Source: Nocardia cyriacigeorgica (lineage in GTDB: Bacteria > Actinomycetota > Actinomycetes > Mycobacteriales > Mycobacteriaceae). From it: a stretch of 64,000 nucleotides of DNA. Shown piece by piece: positions 36,309 to 46,897 of the stretch. Each line of letters opens with the position of its first letter. Position 1 is the first letter of the stretch. A program made the translations under genes and the position numbers. The notes under the pieces are model-generated. The model saw only the letters and a list, made by a program, of their open reading frames with translations. It had not been told where the DNA came from and did no database searches. Location: contig NZ_JARWNX010000038.1 of NCBI RefSeq assembly GCF_029868385.1, forward strand, positions 62,001-126,000. Direction: 5' to 3'.

Positions 36309-36696
36309 GTCCTCCGCGATCCCGGTTATGCTCAACCTGGTCTGATTGGTGGTAACTGCTCTGATGAAACCGGCCGGTGGTGAACTACCAGGAGTTCTGA
36401 CCGATCGCACGCGAACAGTCGGCGCATAGGTGCACCGCCGCTCAAGCTTACCGGCAGGCGCTCGATCGGGCAAAACGCGCCCCGAACGGCGTATCGGGAG
36501 CCTCGCTCGGCACCCGGCACCCGGCACCGCCGACCTTCCCAGCAGTGCGAATATCTGCGCCGGTCGAGGCTCGGCGACGGCGGGCACGCCAGCGCCTGTT
36601 CGGCGGGTCGATCCGGCGCCGCCTGGCCCACGCGGGGACCCGGCTGTCGCGTAAACTGACCGCTGTCCGAGGTCCAGCACATCAGGAGGGGGATGC
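36309..36696. promoter_or_regulatory. Divergent control region between infA and the EspI-like gene
   Basis: 388 bases without a gene. It must hold the promoter of the infA operon (minus strand) and that of the EspI-like ATPase (plus strand). A possible plus-strand -10 is TAAACT at 36652-36657, 40 bases before the GTG start. A triple GGCACCC repeat lies at 36509-36528. Nothing else is recognised. Confidence 0.5.
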
Positions 36697-39600
36697 GTGA
36701 GCCGCAGCAATGACGGCCTCCCCATGCTGCCACCGTGGCTCTCCGACAGTGAGGTCACCCAGGTCGGCCAGCAGATCGATTACGAAGCGCCACCGGTCCA
36801 GAACCTCCCGCACGACGATCTGATCGAGGACACCCCCGCACCCAAGCGTGGCCGCTTCAAGCGACCCGCCCCGGAGAGCGAGCGCTCCGAAGCTCCTGGT
36901 CCACGCAAGGAGAAGCGCCGCAAAGGCTGGCGCCGGGACAAGAACGACGATCAGCCCGTCGACGAGCGCCACGAGGCGGACGAATCGGCCGCACCCGCGC
37001 CGCGCCCCGGCGATCAGTGGTCGACACAGCAGCCCGATCAGTCGGCCGATCGGTGGCAGAGCCCGCCGCCGCCCGCGCAGCACCCGACGCCGGCCGACTA
37101 CGCGCCGTCCGACCGCTCCCCCGACGCCCGGCCGGCCGACCCGTATCAGCCCGGTCCCGCCCAGCAGCCGTACCGCCCCGCCCCCGACAACTCCTGGCAG
37201 CAAGGACCTTCGCGGACCGGCGACCGCCCGCCCGCGAACCTGCCCACACGCACCCCGAGCGAACCATCGGCCGAATTCCGGCCGCTCGGCCCGCGCCCAC
37301 CCCAGCCGCCGCCCGACCGGGCGCCCATCTCGACCGAGGCGACGGTGCATCTGGGCCCGCGCCCGGACCTGCCAGCGCCGCCGCCACAAGCCCCGGTTGC
37401 GCCGCATCCTGGACCGGTTACTCCGCAGAGCCCTGCGCCGCACCAGGACCGTGCATCCGCGCAGCCCCCGCTTGCCCCGCAGCTGGACCATGCCTCGGCG
37501 CCGCAGGTCCCCGTCGCCCCGCCGCAGGACCATGCTTCCACACCCCAGGTCCCGCTCGCCCCGCCGCAGACTCCGGTGCCGCCACCGCAGGACCATGGTT
37601 CCGCGCCGCAGGTCCCCGTCGCCCCGCCGCACACACCGCAGGCTCACGCTCCCGCGCCCCAGGCGCCGGTCACCCGAACGCAAGTCCCGAATACACCGCA
37701 GGCACCAGTCTCATCGCAGCAGGCACCGGTTGCCCGGCCGCAGACTCCGGTCGCCCCGCAACAGACGCCGGGCACCCCACCGCAACAGCCGAACTCCGAG
37801 AGAGCGCGTGCGGCCGAGCCCGTCTCGCCGGTAGGCGATGATCGGTCCACCAGGCTTCCGGCCGACTCGGCGCCGGATGCACGGCTCGACGATCCCCTCT
37901 CCGAACAGCAGCCGTCCGAGGGAGCCGCGGCGCAGGGCCGCTCGGCGACAGAGTCGGCCGCATCGCCCGAACGGTTGCCCCTGCCCGCACCACCGACATC
38001 CGGTACTCGACTCCCACAGGCCGATGTCCAACAGGGGGAATCCGCATCGACGGCTGAGGAACCGCGATCCACGGATCGCGAGCCGGTCGCCGGGCCGACG
38101 CCCACCGCGACCGAACCTCCGTCCTGGTTGGACGGCCCCCACCGCGCCGCCGACAGCGGACAAGCACCGCCCGCGAAAAAGCAGCCTTCGACCGAGAGTG
38201 GGCAGGCGGCGACCGGAGGCGGACAGGCACCGGAGCCGACGGTATCGGAGATCGCGGAGCGGTCCGCCGAGACAGCTACGCCGTCGAAGACCACCGATTC
38301 CCGCGCCGTCGATTCCGCGTCGAGGTCCACCACAAGCGATCCGACCACCGGCTCCGACGCGCCACCGTCATGGCTCGGAGCCACCCCCCACGCACCCGAG
38401 CCCACCGCTCAACAGCCGATCCAACGGCTGCCGGACCTGCCGCCCGCGCCCAGCGAATCCGACGTGCAGGCTCCCGCACCCACTGCCGATCCGGCACCGG
38501 CTTTTTCCGCGAACGTCGCTCCCCCGGCCACCCCGACGACCGATTCGTCGCCGGTCGCCCCGGCTGAGGAATCGGCATCGGTAATCGCTGCCAGCGACTC
38601 GCCCTCGGTCGTGCCGACCGAGGATTCGGCAGCGAGCGCACGCACCGACGATCAACAGGTCGGCTCGAACACCGGGCCCGCGACGCATCCGGTATCGAGT
38701 TCGCCGCCACCGGAACCACCGGTTTCCCAGCCCGCGCCGCCGGATCGGATCAGCCCCGCGACGACAGCGCAGGCGGCCCACACGGACGCCGCCCCAACGG
38801 TGCATCCGGTATCCAGTTCGCCGACGCCCGAATCACCGATCTCCCAGCCCGAACCACCGGATCGGATCGGCCCCGCAGTGGCAGCCGCCCGCCCCGATAT
38901 CCACGCCGCTCAGACCGGGCCCGCCGAACAGCTCGGGGGTGAGAACCGCGCCCCCGACGGCCGCTTCGACGCGGCGGACAGTGCCGCATCGGTCACGCGT
39001 GGGCGCCACCGGCTGACGTCCGAGGGCGCGCCACCGCCCACCTCCCCCGAGAACCAGGCCGCCGTCGGTGCCGGGGTACCTCCGCAACCGCCTGAGCAGC
39101 AGGTACGGCCGCCGTTCGCCCCGGTGCCGCCGTACAACCCGACCGCGGATCGAGCACAGACCGGGCCCTCCGCCCACACATCGGGCTTCGACCATCGGAT
39201 TCCGCAGGCACCGACCACCGGGCCGGGTCCGCGTCAAGCGCCGAAACAGCAGCGGCGCACCGCGCAATCGGGTGCGGATGCCGCCCTGCGAGCAGCATTG
39301 GCGGCCCAGCCGCTGCGCACCTTCGACGGTCCGGCCCGCGAACCGAACCCGGTGCAGGAACAGTGGCAGACCGGACAGCCCCCCGCCGACCAGCAAGGTC
39401 GGCCGCTGCCACCGCAGGCTCCGCAGTGGCAGAGTCCGGTCGCCCCGGGCCCCGACTCCCCGCCGCTACCTGGACCGGGACCGCATGATCAAGCGGGCAT
39501 GCGAGCCCCGAGCGACGAGATGCCGGGTCCGCACGGTTTTGCGCAGGCACCGGTCCAGCAGCCGGTTCCACCGCACTCCACACCGTCGCATGGGGCGCCC

Positions 39601-40656
39601 CAACATCCTTCGATGCCTCAGCATCCGGTGCCACCTCAGCATGCGGGACCACCGCAGCAGCAGTGGCGTGGGCCCGCAGATCAGGGACCGCCGCCCGAGC
39701 AGTGGCAGGGCGGTCAGGGGCAGTCCCCTTCGCTGGACAATGTGCCGATCCGTGGCCGCGCGACCAAGAAGGCGGCGGGCTCGGGCTGGCGCAAGGCCGT
39801 GCACCATGTGTCCGGCGGCGCCATCAATCCGGGGATGTCGGCCGAGGAGCGCCGGCTTCAGGAGCTGGTGGCTCGGATCCGGCAGCCGGTGCGCGGCGAT
39901 TACCGCATCGCGGTGCTCTCGCTCAAGGGCGGCGTCGGTAAGACCACGACCACCATGGGTATCGGCTCCACCTTCGCCTCGATCCGTGGCGACCGGGTGA
40001 TCGCCGTCGACGCCAACCCGGACTTCGGCACCCTGTCGCAGCGAGTGCCGCTCCAGACCCGGTCGACGGTGCGTGATCTGCTGCTGGATTCTTCGATCCA
40101 GCGGTATTCGGATGTCCGCAGGCACACCTCGCAGGCCACCAGCCGACTGGAAGTGCTTGCCAGCGAACGAGATCCGGCGGCGTCGGAGGCGTTCAACGAG
40201 GACGAGTACCGCTCCGTCGCGCGGATTCTGCAACGGTTCTACAACATCATCCTCACCGACTGCGGCACCGGTCTGATGCATTCGGCGATGGCGGGTGTGC
40301 TGGAGCTGGCGCATTCGCTGGTGCTGATCTCCTCCCCCGCGATCGACGGCGCCCGCAGTGCCGCCGCGACGCTGGACTGGCTGTCGCTGCACGGCCATGA
40401 CCATCTGGTGCGAAACGCGGTGGTGGTGATCAACTCTCCGCGCGCCGGTTCGCCGAACGTGGGCATCCAGCAGTTGCGTGAGTATTTCCTGTCACGCTGC
40501 CGCGCGGTGCACATCATCCCGTTCGATCCGCATATGTCGGAGGGCGCGGAGATCGATCTGCACCGGCTACACAAGCAGACCAAACGGGCGTATGTGGAAC
40601 TCGCGGCCACGGTCGCGGACGATTTCGCCACCGATCACCGCAGGTACCGGGGTTGA
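36697..40656 (+). CDS. MinD/ParA-like ATPase with a very long proline-rich arm, EspI-like
   Basis: 1319 aa from GTG 36697, with AGGAGGGGG just upstream. The first 20 residues hold [14 protein letters not shown]. Residues from about 90 to 1050 are low-complexity, rich in Pro, Ala, Gln and Ser, with internal repeats near 37380-37760 and 38690-38890. The last 250 residues are a SIMIBI-class ATPase with Walker [11 protein letters not shown] (about residue 1074), switch region [14 protein letters not shown] and [10 protein letters not shown]. EspI of the M. tuberculosis ESX-1 locus has the same plan but about half the length, and is tied to control of secretion when ATP is low. Here the gene opens the second ESX locus. 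Confidence 0.85.
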
Positions 40657-40659
40657 TAC

Positions 40660-40691
40660 GGGCGGCGGCCGGCTGACAACCGGAGCCGCCC
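40660..40691. terminator. GC-rich hairpin after the EspI-like gene
   Basis: GGGCGGC (40660-40666) pairs with GCCGCCC (40685-40691), extended inside by CCGG and CCGG with a small bulge. It lies between converging genes. Confidence 0.6.
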
Positions 40692-40698
40692 CGTCAGC

Positions 40699-41226
40699 TC
40701 ACCATTCCGGCAGTCGGCGCCGCCCGGCCAGCACATCGCGGACCAGGTCGTCGTAGGCGTCGGCCAGTTCGGCCAGATGATGCCAGGCGATATGCAGGAG
40801 ATCGTCGTGCGCGTCGAGGGTCATCAACGCGTGATGAGCGCGGACCGATGATTCGGCCAGCCGGTCGATCACCGCGCCGATGGTCTCGGTATGCAGGGTG
40901 GCGCCCATCCGGTGCTGAGGGACGTTACGCACCACCCAGTCGTCGATCGCCAGCACCAATTCGCCTCTGCGGCGCTCGATTTCGACGACGGTCGCGGGCC
41001 GGGTGTCGATCGAGCCACCCCGCCCGACCAGCCGTCTTTCATGGAGTATCGCCAGGTCACGGGCGTACCAGAGCAGCTGACCGCCGATAACGCGGTGCCC
41101 ACGGCACGCTCTGACAAGAAGATCCGAGGTCGGCAGCGGCCCGGAGATCGGGGTCTGCGCCACCGGATCGGCACTTCGCTGAGCGCCGGGAAGAGCCATT
41201 ACGACTGTTGTATCCGAACCTGCCAC
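40699..41226 (-). CDS. Small helical protein, probably DUF4254 family
   Basis: 175 aa from GTG 41226, five bases after GAGG; an internal ATG at 41199 is the alternative and has no ribosome site. The sequence looks wholly helical, with LLWYARDLAILHERRL, EIERRRGELVLAIDDWV and a C-terminal HIAWHHLAELADAYDDLVRD. It resembles proteins annotated DUF4254, but that is from memory. No catalytic motif or membrane segment is seen. It is divergent from the GntR regulator, which may control it. Confidence 0.6.
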   Translation of the reverse strand: MAGSDTTVVMALPGAQRSADPVAQTPISGPLPTSDLLVRACRGHRVIGGQLLWYARDLAILHERRLVGRGGSIDTRPATVVEIERRRGELVLAIDDWVVRNVPQHRMGATLHTETIGAVIDRLAESSVRAHHALMTLDAHDDLLHIAWHHLAELADAYDDLVRDVLAGRRRLPEW

Positions 41227-41328
41227 GGTTGCCTCGCCGTCATCGCCGCACAACACCGGATCAGTACGTTCATTACAATAAACCTCGGAATACCACTGTC
41301 AAGCGTAATCGGGCCGTAGTGGGCCGAA

Positions 41329-41340
41329 AAGTGTACACTT
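41329..41340. promoter_or_regulatory. Palindrome, likely GntR operator
   Basis: AAGTGTACACTT is a perfect 12-base palindrome with the GT-N-TA-N-AC core of HutC-type GntR operators. It lies 30 bases before the gntR start, in the divergent gap, and includes a possible -10 box TACACT (41334-41339). Confidence 0.6.
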
Positions 41341-41370
41341 CGTTACCTGCACGACCAACCGAGGAGCAAG

Positions 41371-42174
41371 ATGGCGGACGGTCCGACGTATCACCGGATC
41401 GCAGACCTCCTCCGCGAGGAGATCCGCGCAGGCAGATGGAAGCCGGGTGATCGACTGCCGAGTCATGCCGAGCTCGCCGATCAGATGCAGGTGTCGATCA
41501 CTACCGCGCGCAACGCAATTCAGGTTCTGGTCACCGAAAATCTTGTCTACACAGCTACTTCCCGGGGAACGCTGGTTCGAAACCAGGAAGTACTCGAATC
41601 CGTGGTCACCGATCATATCCGACCGGATCGTCCACGGTCGGCACATGACATATTCGAGGAGATCGCGCGCGCCGCCGAACGTGAACCGACCAAGGAATTC
41701 AGTGCCCGAATGGAGCCCGCCGGTACGGAAGTCGCCCAGTGGCTGGGCGTTCCGGCCGATTCCTGGGTGCTTGCCCGTACCGTCGTCCAGTATCTCGACA
41801 ACGAACCGTGGTCCTGGGAGGTCAGCTTCTATCCGCGTGATCTCGCCGAGGCCACCGGTATCGACTCACCCCACGACATTCCCGAGGGCACGACTCGCCG
41901 GTTGGCCGACCGTGGTCACGCCGAGACCGCGCATCGGGATACCGTCGTCGCCCGGCCCGCAACCGCCGAGGAGGCCATCGTGCTCGGAGTCGCCACCGGA
42001 ACCATTCTGCTCGACCATCTTCGGATCGGCGCCGATCACGAACGTGTCACGCGCGCGACACGGCATCGTTCCATCGCCACCCGCAATCGACTGGCTTATG
42101 AACTGGGTGATGAGGAGGGTACGGACGTGATCCGGCGGGCGCTCGGCAGCTCTTATCGCCCCGGCATCGCGTAG
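41371..42174 (+). CDS. GntR-family transcriptional regulator, HutC type
   Basis: 267 aa. The N-terminal winged helix spans about residues 5-72, with YHRIADLLREEIRAGRWKPG, LPSHAELADQMQVS and TTARNAIQVLVTENLVY. A UTRA-like ligand domain follows from about residue 100 (AQWLGVPADSWVLARTVVQY, TIDSPHD-like loop, ILLDHLRIGADHERVTRATR). The ligand is unknown. The next gene starts two bases after the stop. GAGGAG lies five bases before ATG 41371. Confidence 0.9.
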   Translation: MADGPTYHRIADLLREEIRAGRWKPGDRLPSHAELADQMQVSITTARNAIQVLVTENLVYTATSRGTLVRNQEVLESVVTDHIRPDRPRSAHDIFEEIARAAEREPTKEFSARMEPAGTEVAQWLGVPADSWVLARTVVQYLDNEPWSWEVSFYPRDLAEATGIDSPHDIPEGTTRRLADRGHAETAHRDTVVARPATAEEAIVLGVATGTILLDHLRIGADHERVTRATRHRSIATRNRLAYELGDEEGTDVIRRALGSSYRPGIA

Positions 42175-42176
42175 CC

Positions 42177-42749
42177 ATGTCCGTGGTCATCCGGCCCGCG
42201 GTCCTCGGCGACCTCGGAACCATCTGCCGACTCCGGGTACAGCGCACCGCGTGGTTGAGCGCGCGCGGCTCGGACCAGTGGACGGTGGCGGGCCGCGGCC
42301 TGCCGATCGAGATCTTCGCCCGCTCGGTGGGGCACTGTATGGATGCGGGCGAGACGTGGATCGCCGAGGTGTGTGGCAGACCCGCTGGCACCATCACGGT
42401 GAACGATCGTGCCGACCAAGGTCTCTGGAACCCGGCGGAACTCTCCGACGCCGTGATCGTGCACTACATGATCGTCGACCTGCACTATGCGGGGCGCGCG
42501 GTCGGCGGCCGGCTGCTGGAGCACGCCGCCGACCTGGCCCGCGAATACGGCCGGGACTGGGTGCGGCTCGACGCCTGGACCACCAACACCGATCTGCATG
42601 CCTACTATCACCGGGCGGGGTTCCGGCTGGCCCGTATCGCCGGGCCCGCCGCCGAGGGTCCGTCGCGGGCGTTGTTCGAGCGCCGCACCGATTCGTGGGC
42701 GCCGGTCCGGTCCGATCGCGCACCGGTGTTCACCCCGGTCCACGGATGA
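42177..42749 (+). CDS. GNAT-family N-acetyltransferase
   Basis: 190 aa, coupled to the GntR gene with a two-base gap. The acetyl-CoA pocket is seen in VDLHYAGRAVGGRLLEHAAD, followed by WVRLDAWTTNTDLHAYYHRA and the C-terminal GFRLARI strand. The substrate is unknown. The GntR regulator, this enzyme and the DUF4254 protein form a small island that splits the EspI-like gene from the ESX core genes. Confidence 0.88.
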   Translation: MSVVIRPAVLGDLGTICRLRVQRTAWLSARGSDQWTVAGRGLPIEIFARSVGHCMDAGETWIAEVCGRPAGTITVNDRADQGLWNPAELSDAVIVHYMIVDLHYAGRAVGGRLLEHAADLAREYGRDWVRLDAWTTNTDLHAYYHRAGFRLARIAGPAAEGPSRALFERRTDSWAPVRSDRAPVFTPVHG

Positions 42750-42825
42750 CATCAGCCGCCGGACCGGCCGACCTGCGCGCCGCCCGATACGCGGGCGCTC
42801 GATGGCGTCCGGTACGAAAGGCCGT

Positions 42826-45800
42826 CTACAGCGGCGGTAGGTGGGCGAGCTGAACCATTTCCTGGCCGCGGGTGCGGGAGACGAGGATGCCGCGGCCGGG
42901 TGGGAGTTTGGCCGGGCGGACGTCGCCGATGAGTTTGCCCTCGTCGCGGGGGCCGCTCATGATCAGCGCGTCGACGGACAGGTTCTTCATACCGCCGAGG
43001 ACGTGGTCGTAGAGGGCGCGCGAAACACCACCGATGCGGCGGGTGACCACCAGGTGCAGGCCGATGTCGCGGGCCTGCGGGAGATATTCGAGCAGGGGCA
43101 GCAGGGGGTTCGTGCCAGCAGTGATCATGTCGTAATCGTCGACGAGCACATAGATCTCCGGCCCCTCCCACCAGCTGCGTTCCCGCAGCTGCTGCGGGGT
43201 GATGTCGGAGCCCGGTATCCGTTTGGACAGGTAGCGGCTCAGTTCGGTGATCATCGGGCCACTGGTCTGCGAGGAGGTCGAATAGCCTGCGAGCCGCTCG
43301 TCGGGGACCACGCCGAGCAGACTGCGGCGGTAGTCGATCATGATGATCCTGGCCGCGCCGGGTGCAGAGTTCTCGACGATGCCCATGGCGATATTGCGCA
43401 GCAGGGTGGTCTTACCGCATTCGACGTCGGCGAACGCCATGAAATGCGGTTCGGCATCGAAATCCAGTACGAACGGGTCCAATTCGTTCTCGCCGAGCCC
43501 GACGACCACCTTGGTCGCGCTCTGCTCGACACCGTGCGCACGGGCGATGGCGAGCACCTGGTCGCGAGGGATCTCCAGCGGCAACATGCGCACCTCGGGC
43601 GCCCGCCTGCTCCCCCACAGCTGTACCAGCTGCTCCTTGGCCGAGGCCACACCGTCGGTGAGGGTCGTGGGATCCGAGTCGGAGTCCAGACGCGGCAGCG
43701 CGAGCAGCATATGCAGCTCATCGGGGGTCAAGCCGCGGCCTGGACGGCCGACTGGCACCAGCGCCGCACTGCGCCTGCCCATTTCGGAATCGGACGGATC
43801 ACCGAGGCGCAACTCCAGCCGGGTGCCGATCTGGTCCTTGATCACCGGCCGGATCTCACCCCAGCGGGAAGCGCCGAGGATGAGGTGAATGCCGTAGGAC
43901 AGGCCCTGCTGGGCGATGGCGTTGACGGCCGGTTCGAGGGTGTCGAACTCCTCGCGCATGGCCGCCCAGCCGTCGATGACCAGGAAGACGTCACCGAATT
44001 GGTCGGCGGCGAGCGGATCGTCGGGCGCCGGTGGGTTGCCGTTGGCGGCGGCTTCCAGCTGGGCGTATCTGCGGCGGCGGAATTCCACCATCGACTCGAT
44101 GCCGAGTTCGGTGAACCGTTCCTCGCGCTGGGTGAGCAGGGAGGTCAGCTCGGCGATGGTGCGGCGCACCCGGTCGCGGTCCAGGCGCCCGGCGACCGAA
44201 CCGACGTGCGGGATACCGGACAGGCCGGTCATGCTGCCGCCGCCGAAGTCCAGGCAGTAGAACTGCACCTGCTCCGGGGTGTGGGTGGCCGCGGCCGCCA
44301 TGATGATGGTGCGCAGCGTGGTCGATTTACCCGACTGCGGGCCGCCGACGACGGCGATATTGCCCTGACCACCGGCCAGTCCGACGGTGAGGACATCGCG
44401 GCGCTGTTCGTAGGGCTTGTCGATGATGCCGATGGGCATCCACAGCTGCCCGTGCCGGTTGACCGGTGAGCGCCAGTCCGGGTCGGGTAGCAGCATGTCG
44501 ACCGTCGGTGATTCCTCCAGCGGCGGCAACCAGACCTCATGCGCCGGACGTCCGTGTCCGGTCAGGCGTTTCACCACCACCTCGAGCAGCGAATCAGGCA
44601 GGCCTTCTTCCTTGTCCGTGGTATCCGCGCCGGGCGGCGGCGGCAGTTCGGGCAGTCCGAGCGGGGCGGCCGGTTCCGGGTCGGGCTCGATCCTGGTCTG
44701 GATCTCCACCGGACCCGCGGTGAACACCGCCGGCGACCGACCGCCGACGATGCTGCCACCGGATTCACGGGTGCCGGTCGGCGAAACGTAGGGCCCGGAC
44801 ACATAGGTGGCGTTGAAGCGCAGCGGATCGTCGGCATCGCTTTTGAGGTAGCCCGAACCGGGGATGCCGGGCAGATGGTAGGCGTCGGTGATGCCGAGTA
44901 CCGCGCGGGATTCGTTGGCGGAGAAGGTTCGTAGACCGATCAGATAGGACAGATGCGAGTCGAGCCCGCGGAGCTTGTTCTCCTCCAGCCGCTGTGAGGC
45001 CAACAGCAGATGCACGTGCAGTGAGCGGCCGAGGCGGCCGATCATCACGAACAGGTCGGCGAAATCCGGTTTCTGCGAAAGCAGTTCGGAGAACTCGTCG
45101 ACGATGACGAACAGCGCGGGCAGCGGATCGAGCTGGGCGCCCGCGGCACGGGCCTTCTCGTACTCGGTGACATTGGCGAAATTGCCCGCTGAACGCAGCA
45201 GTTCCTGACGCCGGTTCATCTCACCGGCCAGCGCGTCCTTCATACGGTCGACCATCGAGAGTTCTTCCTCGAGGTTGGTGATCACCGCCGCGACGTGCGG
45301 CAGCGGATCGAGACCGAGGAAGGTGGCACCACCCTTGAAGTCGACCAGCACCAGGTTGAGGTAGTCCGGTGAATGCGTGGTGACCAGCGACAGCACCAGC
45401 GTGCGCAGGAATTCGGACTTACCGGAACCGGTGGCGCCGATGCACAGTCCGTGTGGGCCCATACCGTTCTCGGCCGATTCCTTGATGTCGATCTCCACCG
45501 GCGTACCGTCGGGAGTCACGCCGATCGGCACCCGCAGACGCTCGCGTGCGGTGCGCGGACGCCACACCTTGGCGGCCTCGATCTGGGCGGCGTCGGGAAT
45601 CTTCAGCAGGGACATCAGCCCCGGATCTGCCCTGGTCTCGTCGCCGAGGCTGACGATCTGGGCGGCGGTGGCGATGCGGTAGCGGGCCAGGCCGCGGCTG
45701 AAGGCGGTGGCTTCGGCGACGCTCACTTCGTCGGCGGTGGCGAACTTCTCGGTACCCGCCGCGCTGCGTGCGCTCACCTCACCGTCGGCGACCACCAGTT

Positions 45801-46887
45801 GCAGACCGCGGCGCACGGCGAGGCCGTCCTCCGGTGCGGTGAGATCGAGCACGGTCACCGAGTCCAGCCCGGATTCGCTGACGAGACGTTCGCTGCCGTT
45901 GACGTATCCGTCGTCGATCACCACGACCAGATGCAGCCTGCCCTGCGTCGGTTGTGGATTGCGCATGAACCGGCCGCGTTCGATCAGTTCGGCCGACAGT
46001 GCGGTTTCCAGTTCACCGAGCGAGCCGTACATCATCCGGGCCGAGCCCATACCGTCGCGTGCGGTCGGATGCTGTAGGTGCGGAAGCCATTTCGCCCATT
46101 CCCAGCTCGGTCCGTCCGGGTCGGCGCAGACGATGGCGATCGCGACGTGATCCGGGCCGTGGAACGCGGCCAGCTCCATCAGCATGGCGCGCACCAGGGT
46201 GCGGGCGGCGGTGGGCTCGCCACCGACGTTGATGGCAGGGAAAGCGCGCAGTGAGACCGCGGTGGGCAGCTGATGCACCACCGAATGGGTGCGGACGAAG
46301 CGGCGCAACGCCACCGTCGAGACGGGTTCTAGGTCCTCGAGCGGACCGGTCTCCGGGCGGGCCAGTTTGGTCGCGAGGCGGTGGCTGCCGATCCCCACTC
46401 GGACGTGTCCGAAATCCGGGTCGGCGGGGCGGCGTTCCCACATGCGTCTGGTGCCGATCACCGAGCGCAGATCCATCGGCTCGGGATGGCTCCAGGTCAG
46501 CGCCTCCAGCTGTTTACCGCCGGTGCGGCGCACATCCTTGCGCATCTGGTCGAGGTAGCGGAAGTAGTCCTTGCGTTCCTCGTTGAGTTCGGCCGCCGAC
46601 TTCGGGCCGCCGCCGCCACGCATTCCCATCATCATGCCGACCATCGACATGATCATCATCATCGGGAACATCATCATCATCGGATTGGCGAACAGGTTGC
46701 GGCCCATCATCGCCATCATCGCGATCATGCCGACCACCGCGACCAGCATCACCACCGGCATCAGCTTCATCAGCAGCGGGGCGGGCAATGGCCGCGGGAT
46801 CTCCGGCGGCGAGTTCAACGCGACTTCACCGCCGGGCGCGCGTGGTGGCGCGATGCGGGGGCGGCGCACGAAACCTTCGGTAACCAT
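42826..46887 (-). CDS. eccC: EccC ATPase of the second ESX locus, single-chain form
   Basis: 1353 aa from ATG 46887, seven bases after GAGG. Two N-terminal helices (LLMKLMPVVMLVAVVGMIAM and a methionine-rich segment FPMMMIMSMVGMMMGM) are followed by three ATPase domains with Walker A at about residues 486 (GATGSGKSEF), 851 (GGPQSGKSTT) and 1159 (ADVECGKTTL). In the third the first glycine is replaced by alanine. Walker B strands LFVIVDEF, FLVIDGWA and IYVLVDDYDM are present. It lies 10 bases after the mycosin stop, so eccD-mycP-eccC form one operon, unlike the divergent order in the ESX-4 locus. Confidence 0.95.
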   Translation of the reverse strand: MVTEGFVRRPRIAPPRAPGGEVALNSPPEIPRPLPAPLLMKLMPVVMLVAVVGMIAMMAMMGRNLFANPMMMMFPMMMIMSMVGMMMGMRGGGGPKSAAELNEERKDYFRYLDQMRKDVRRTGGKQLEALTWSHPEPMDLRSVIGTRRMWERRPADPDFGHVRVGIGSHRLATKLARPETGPLEDLEPVSTVALRRFVRTHSVVHQLPTAVSLRAFPAINVGGEPTAARTLVRAMLMELAAFHGPDHVAIAIVCADPDGPSWEWAKWLPHLQHPTARDGMGSARMMYGSLGELETALSAELIERGRFMRNPQPTQGRLHLVVVIDDGYVNGSERLVSESGLDSVTVLDLTAPEDGLAVRRGLQLVVADGEVSARSAAGTEKFATADEVSVAEATAFSRGLARYRIATAAQIVSLGDETRADPGLMSLLKIPDAAQIEAAKVWRPRTARERLRVPIGVTPDGTPVEIDIKESAENGMGPHGLCIGATGSGKSEFLRTLVLSLVTTHSPDYLNLVLVDFKGGATFLGLDPLPHVAAVITNLEEELSMVDRMKDALAGEMNRRQELLRSAGNFANVTEYEKARAAGAQLDPLPALFVIVDEFSELLSQKPDFADLFVMIGRLGRSLHVHLLLASQRLEENKLRGLDSHLSYLIGLRTFSANESRAVLGITDAYHLPGIPGSGYLKSDADDPLRFNATYVSGPYVSPTGTRESGGSIVGGRSPAVFTAGPVEIQTRIEPDPEPAAPLGLPELPPPPGADTTDKEEGLPDSLLEVVVKRLTGHGRPAHEVWLPPLEESPTVDMLLPDPDWRSPVNRHGQLWMPIGIIDKPYEQRRDVLTVGLAGGQGNIAVVGGPQSGKSTTLRTIIMAAAATHTPEQVQFYCLDFGGGSMTGLSGIPHVGSVAGRLDRDRVRRTIAELTSLLTQREERFTELGIESMVEFRRRRYAQLEAAANGNPPAPDDPLAADQFGDVFLVIDGWAAMREEFDTLEPAVNAIAQQGLSYGIHLILGASRWGEIRPVIKDQIGTRLELRLGDPSDSEMGRRSAALVPVGRPGRGLTPDELHMLLALPRLDSDSDPTTLTDGVASAKEQLVQLWGSRRAPEVRMLPLEIPRDQVLAIARAHGVEQSATKVVVGLGENELDPFVLDFDAEPHFMAFADVECGKTTLLRNIAMGIVENSAPGAARIIMIDYRRSLLGVVPDERLAGYSTSSQTSGPMITELSRYLSKRIPGSDITPQQLRERSWWEGPEIYVLVDDYDMITAGTNPLLPLLEYLPQARDIGLHLVVTRRIGGVSRALYDHVLGGMKNLSVDALIMSGPRDEGKLIGDVRPAKLPPGRGILVSRTRGQEMVQLAHLPPL

Positions 46888-46897
46888 GGGCGGTCCT

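Noticed and set aside
36309..36758. N-terminal extension of infA
   Set aside because: IF-1 is always about 72-73 residues and starts MAKKDG. The upstream frame overlaps the start of the EspI-like gene.
37380..37760. Possible CRISPR or tandem-repeat array
   Set aside because: The repeats are imperfect, in frame, and encode Pro/Gln-rich units of the EspI-like protein. There are no even spacers and no cas genes.
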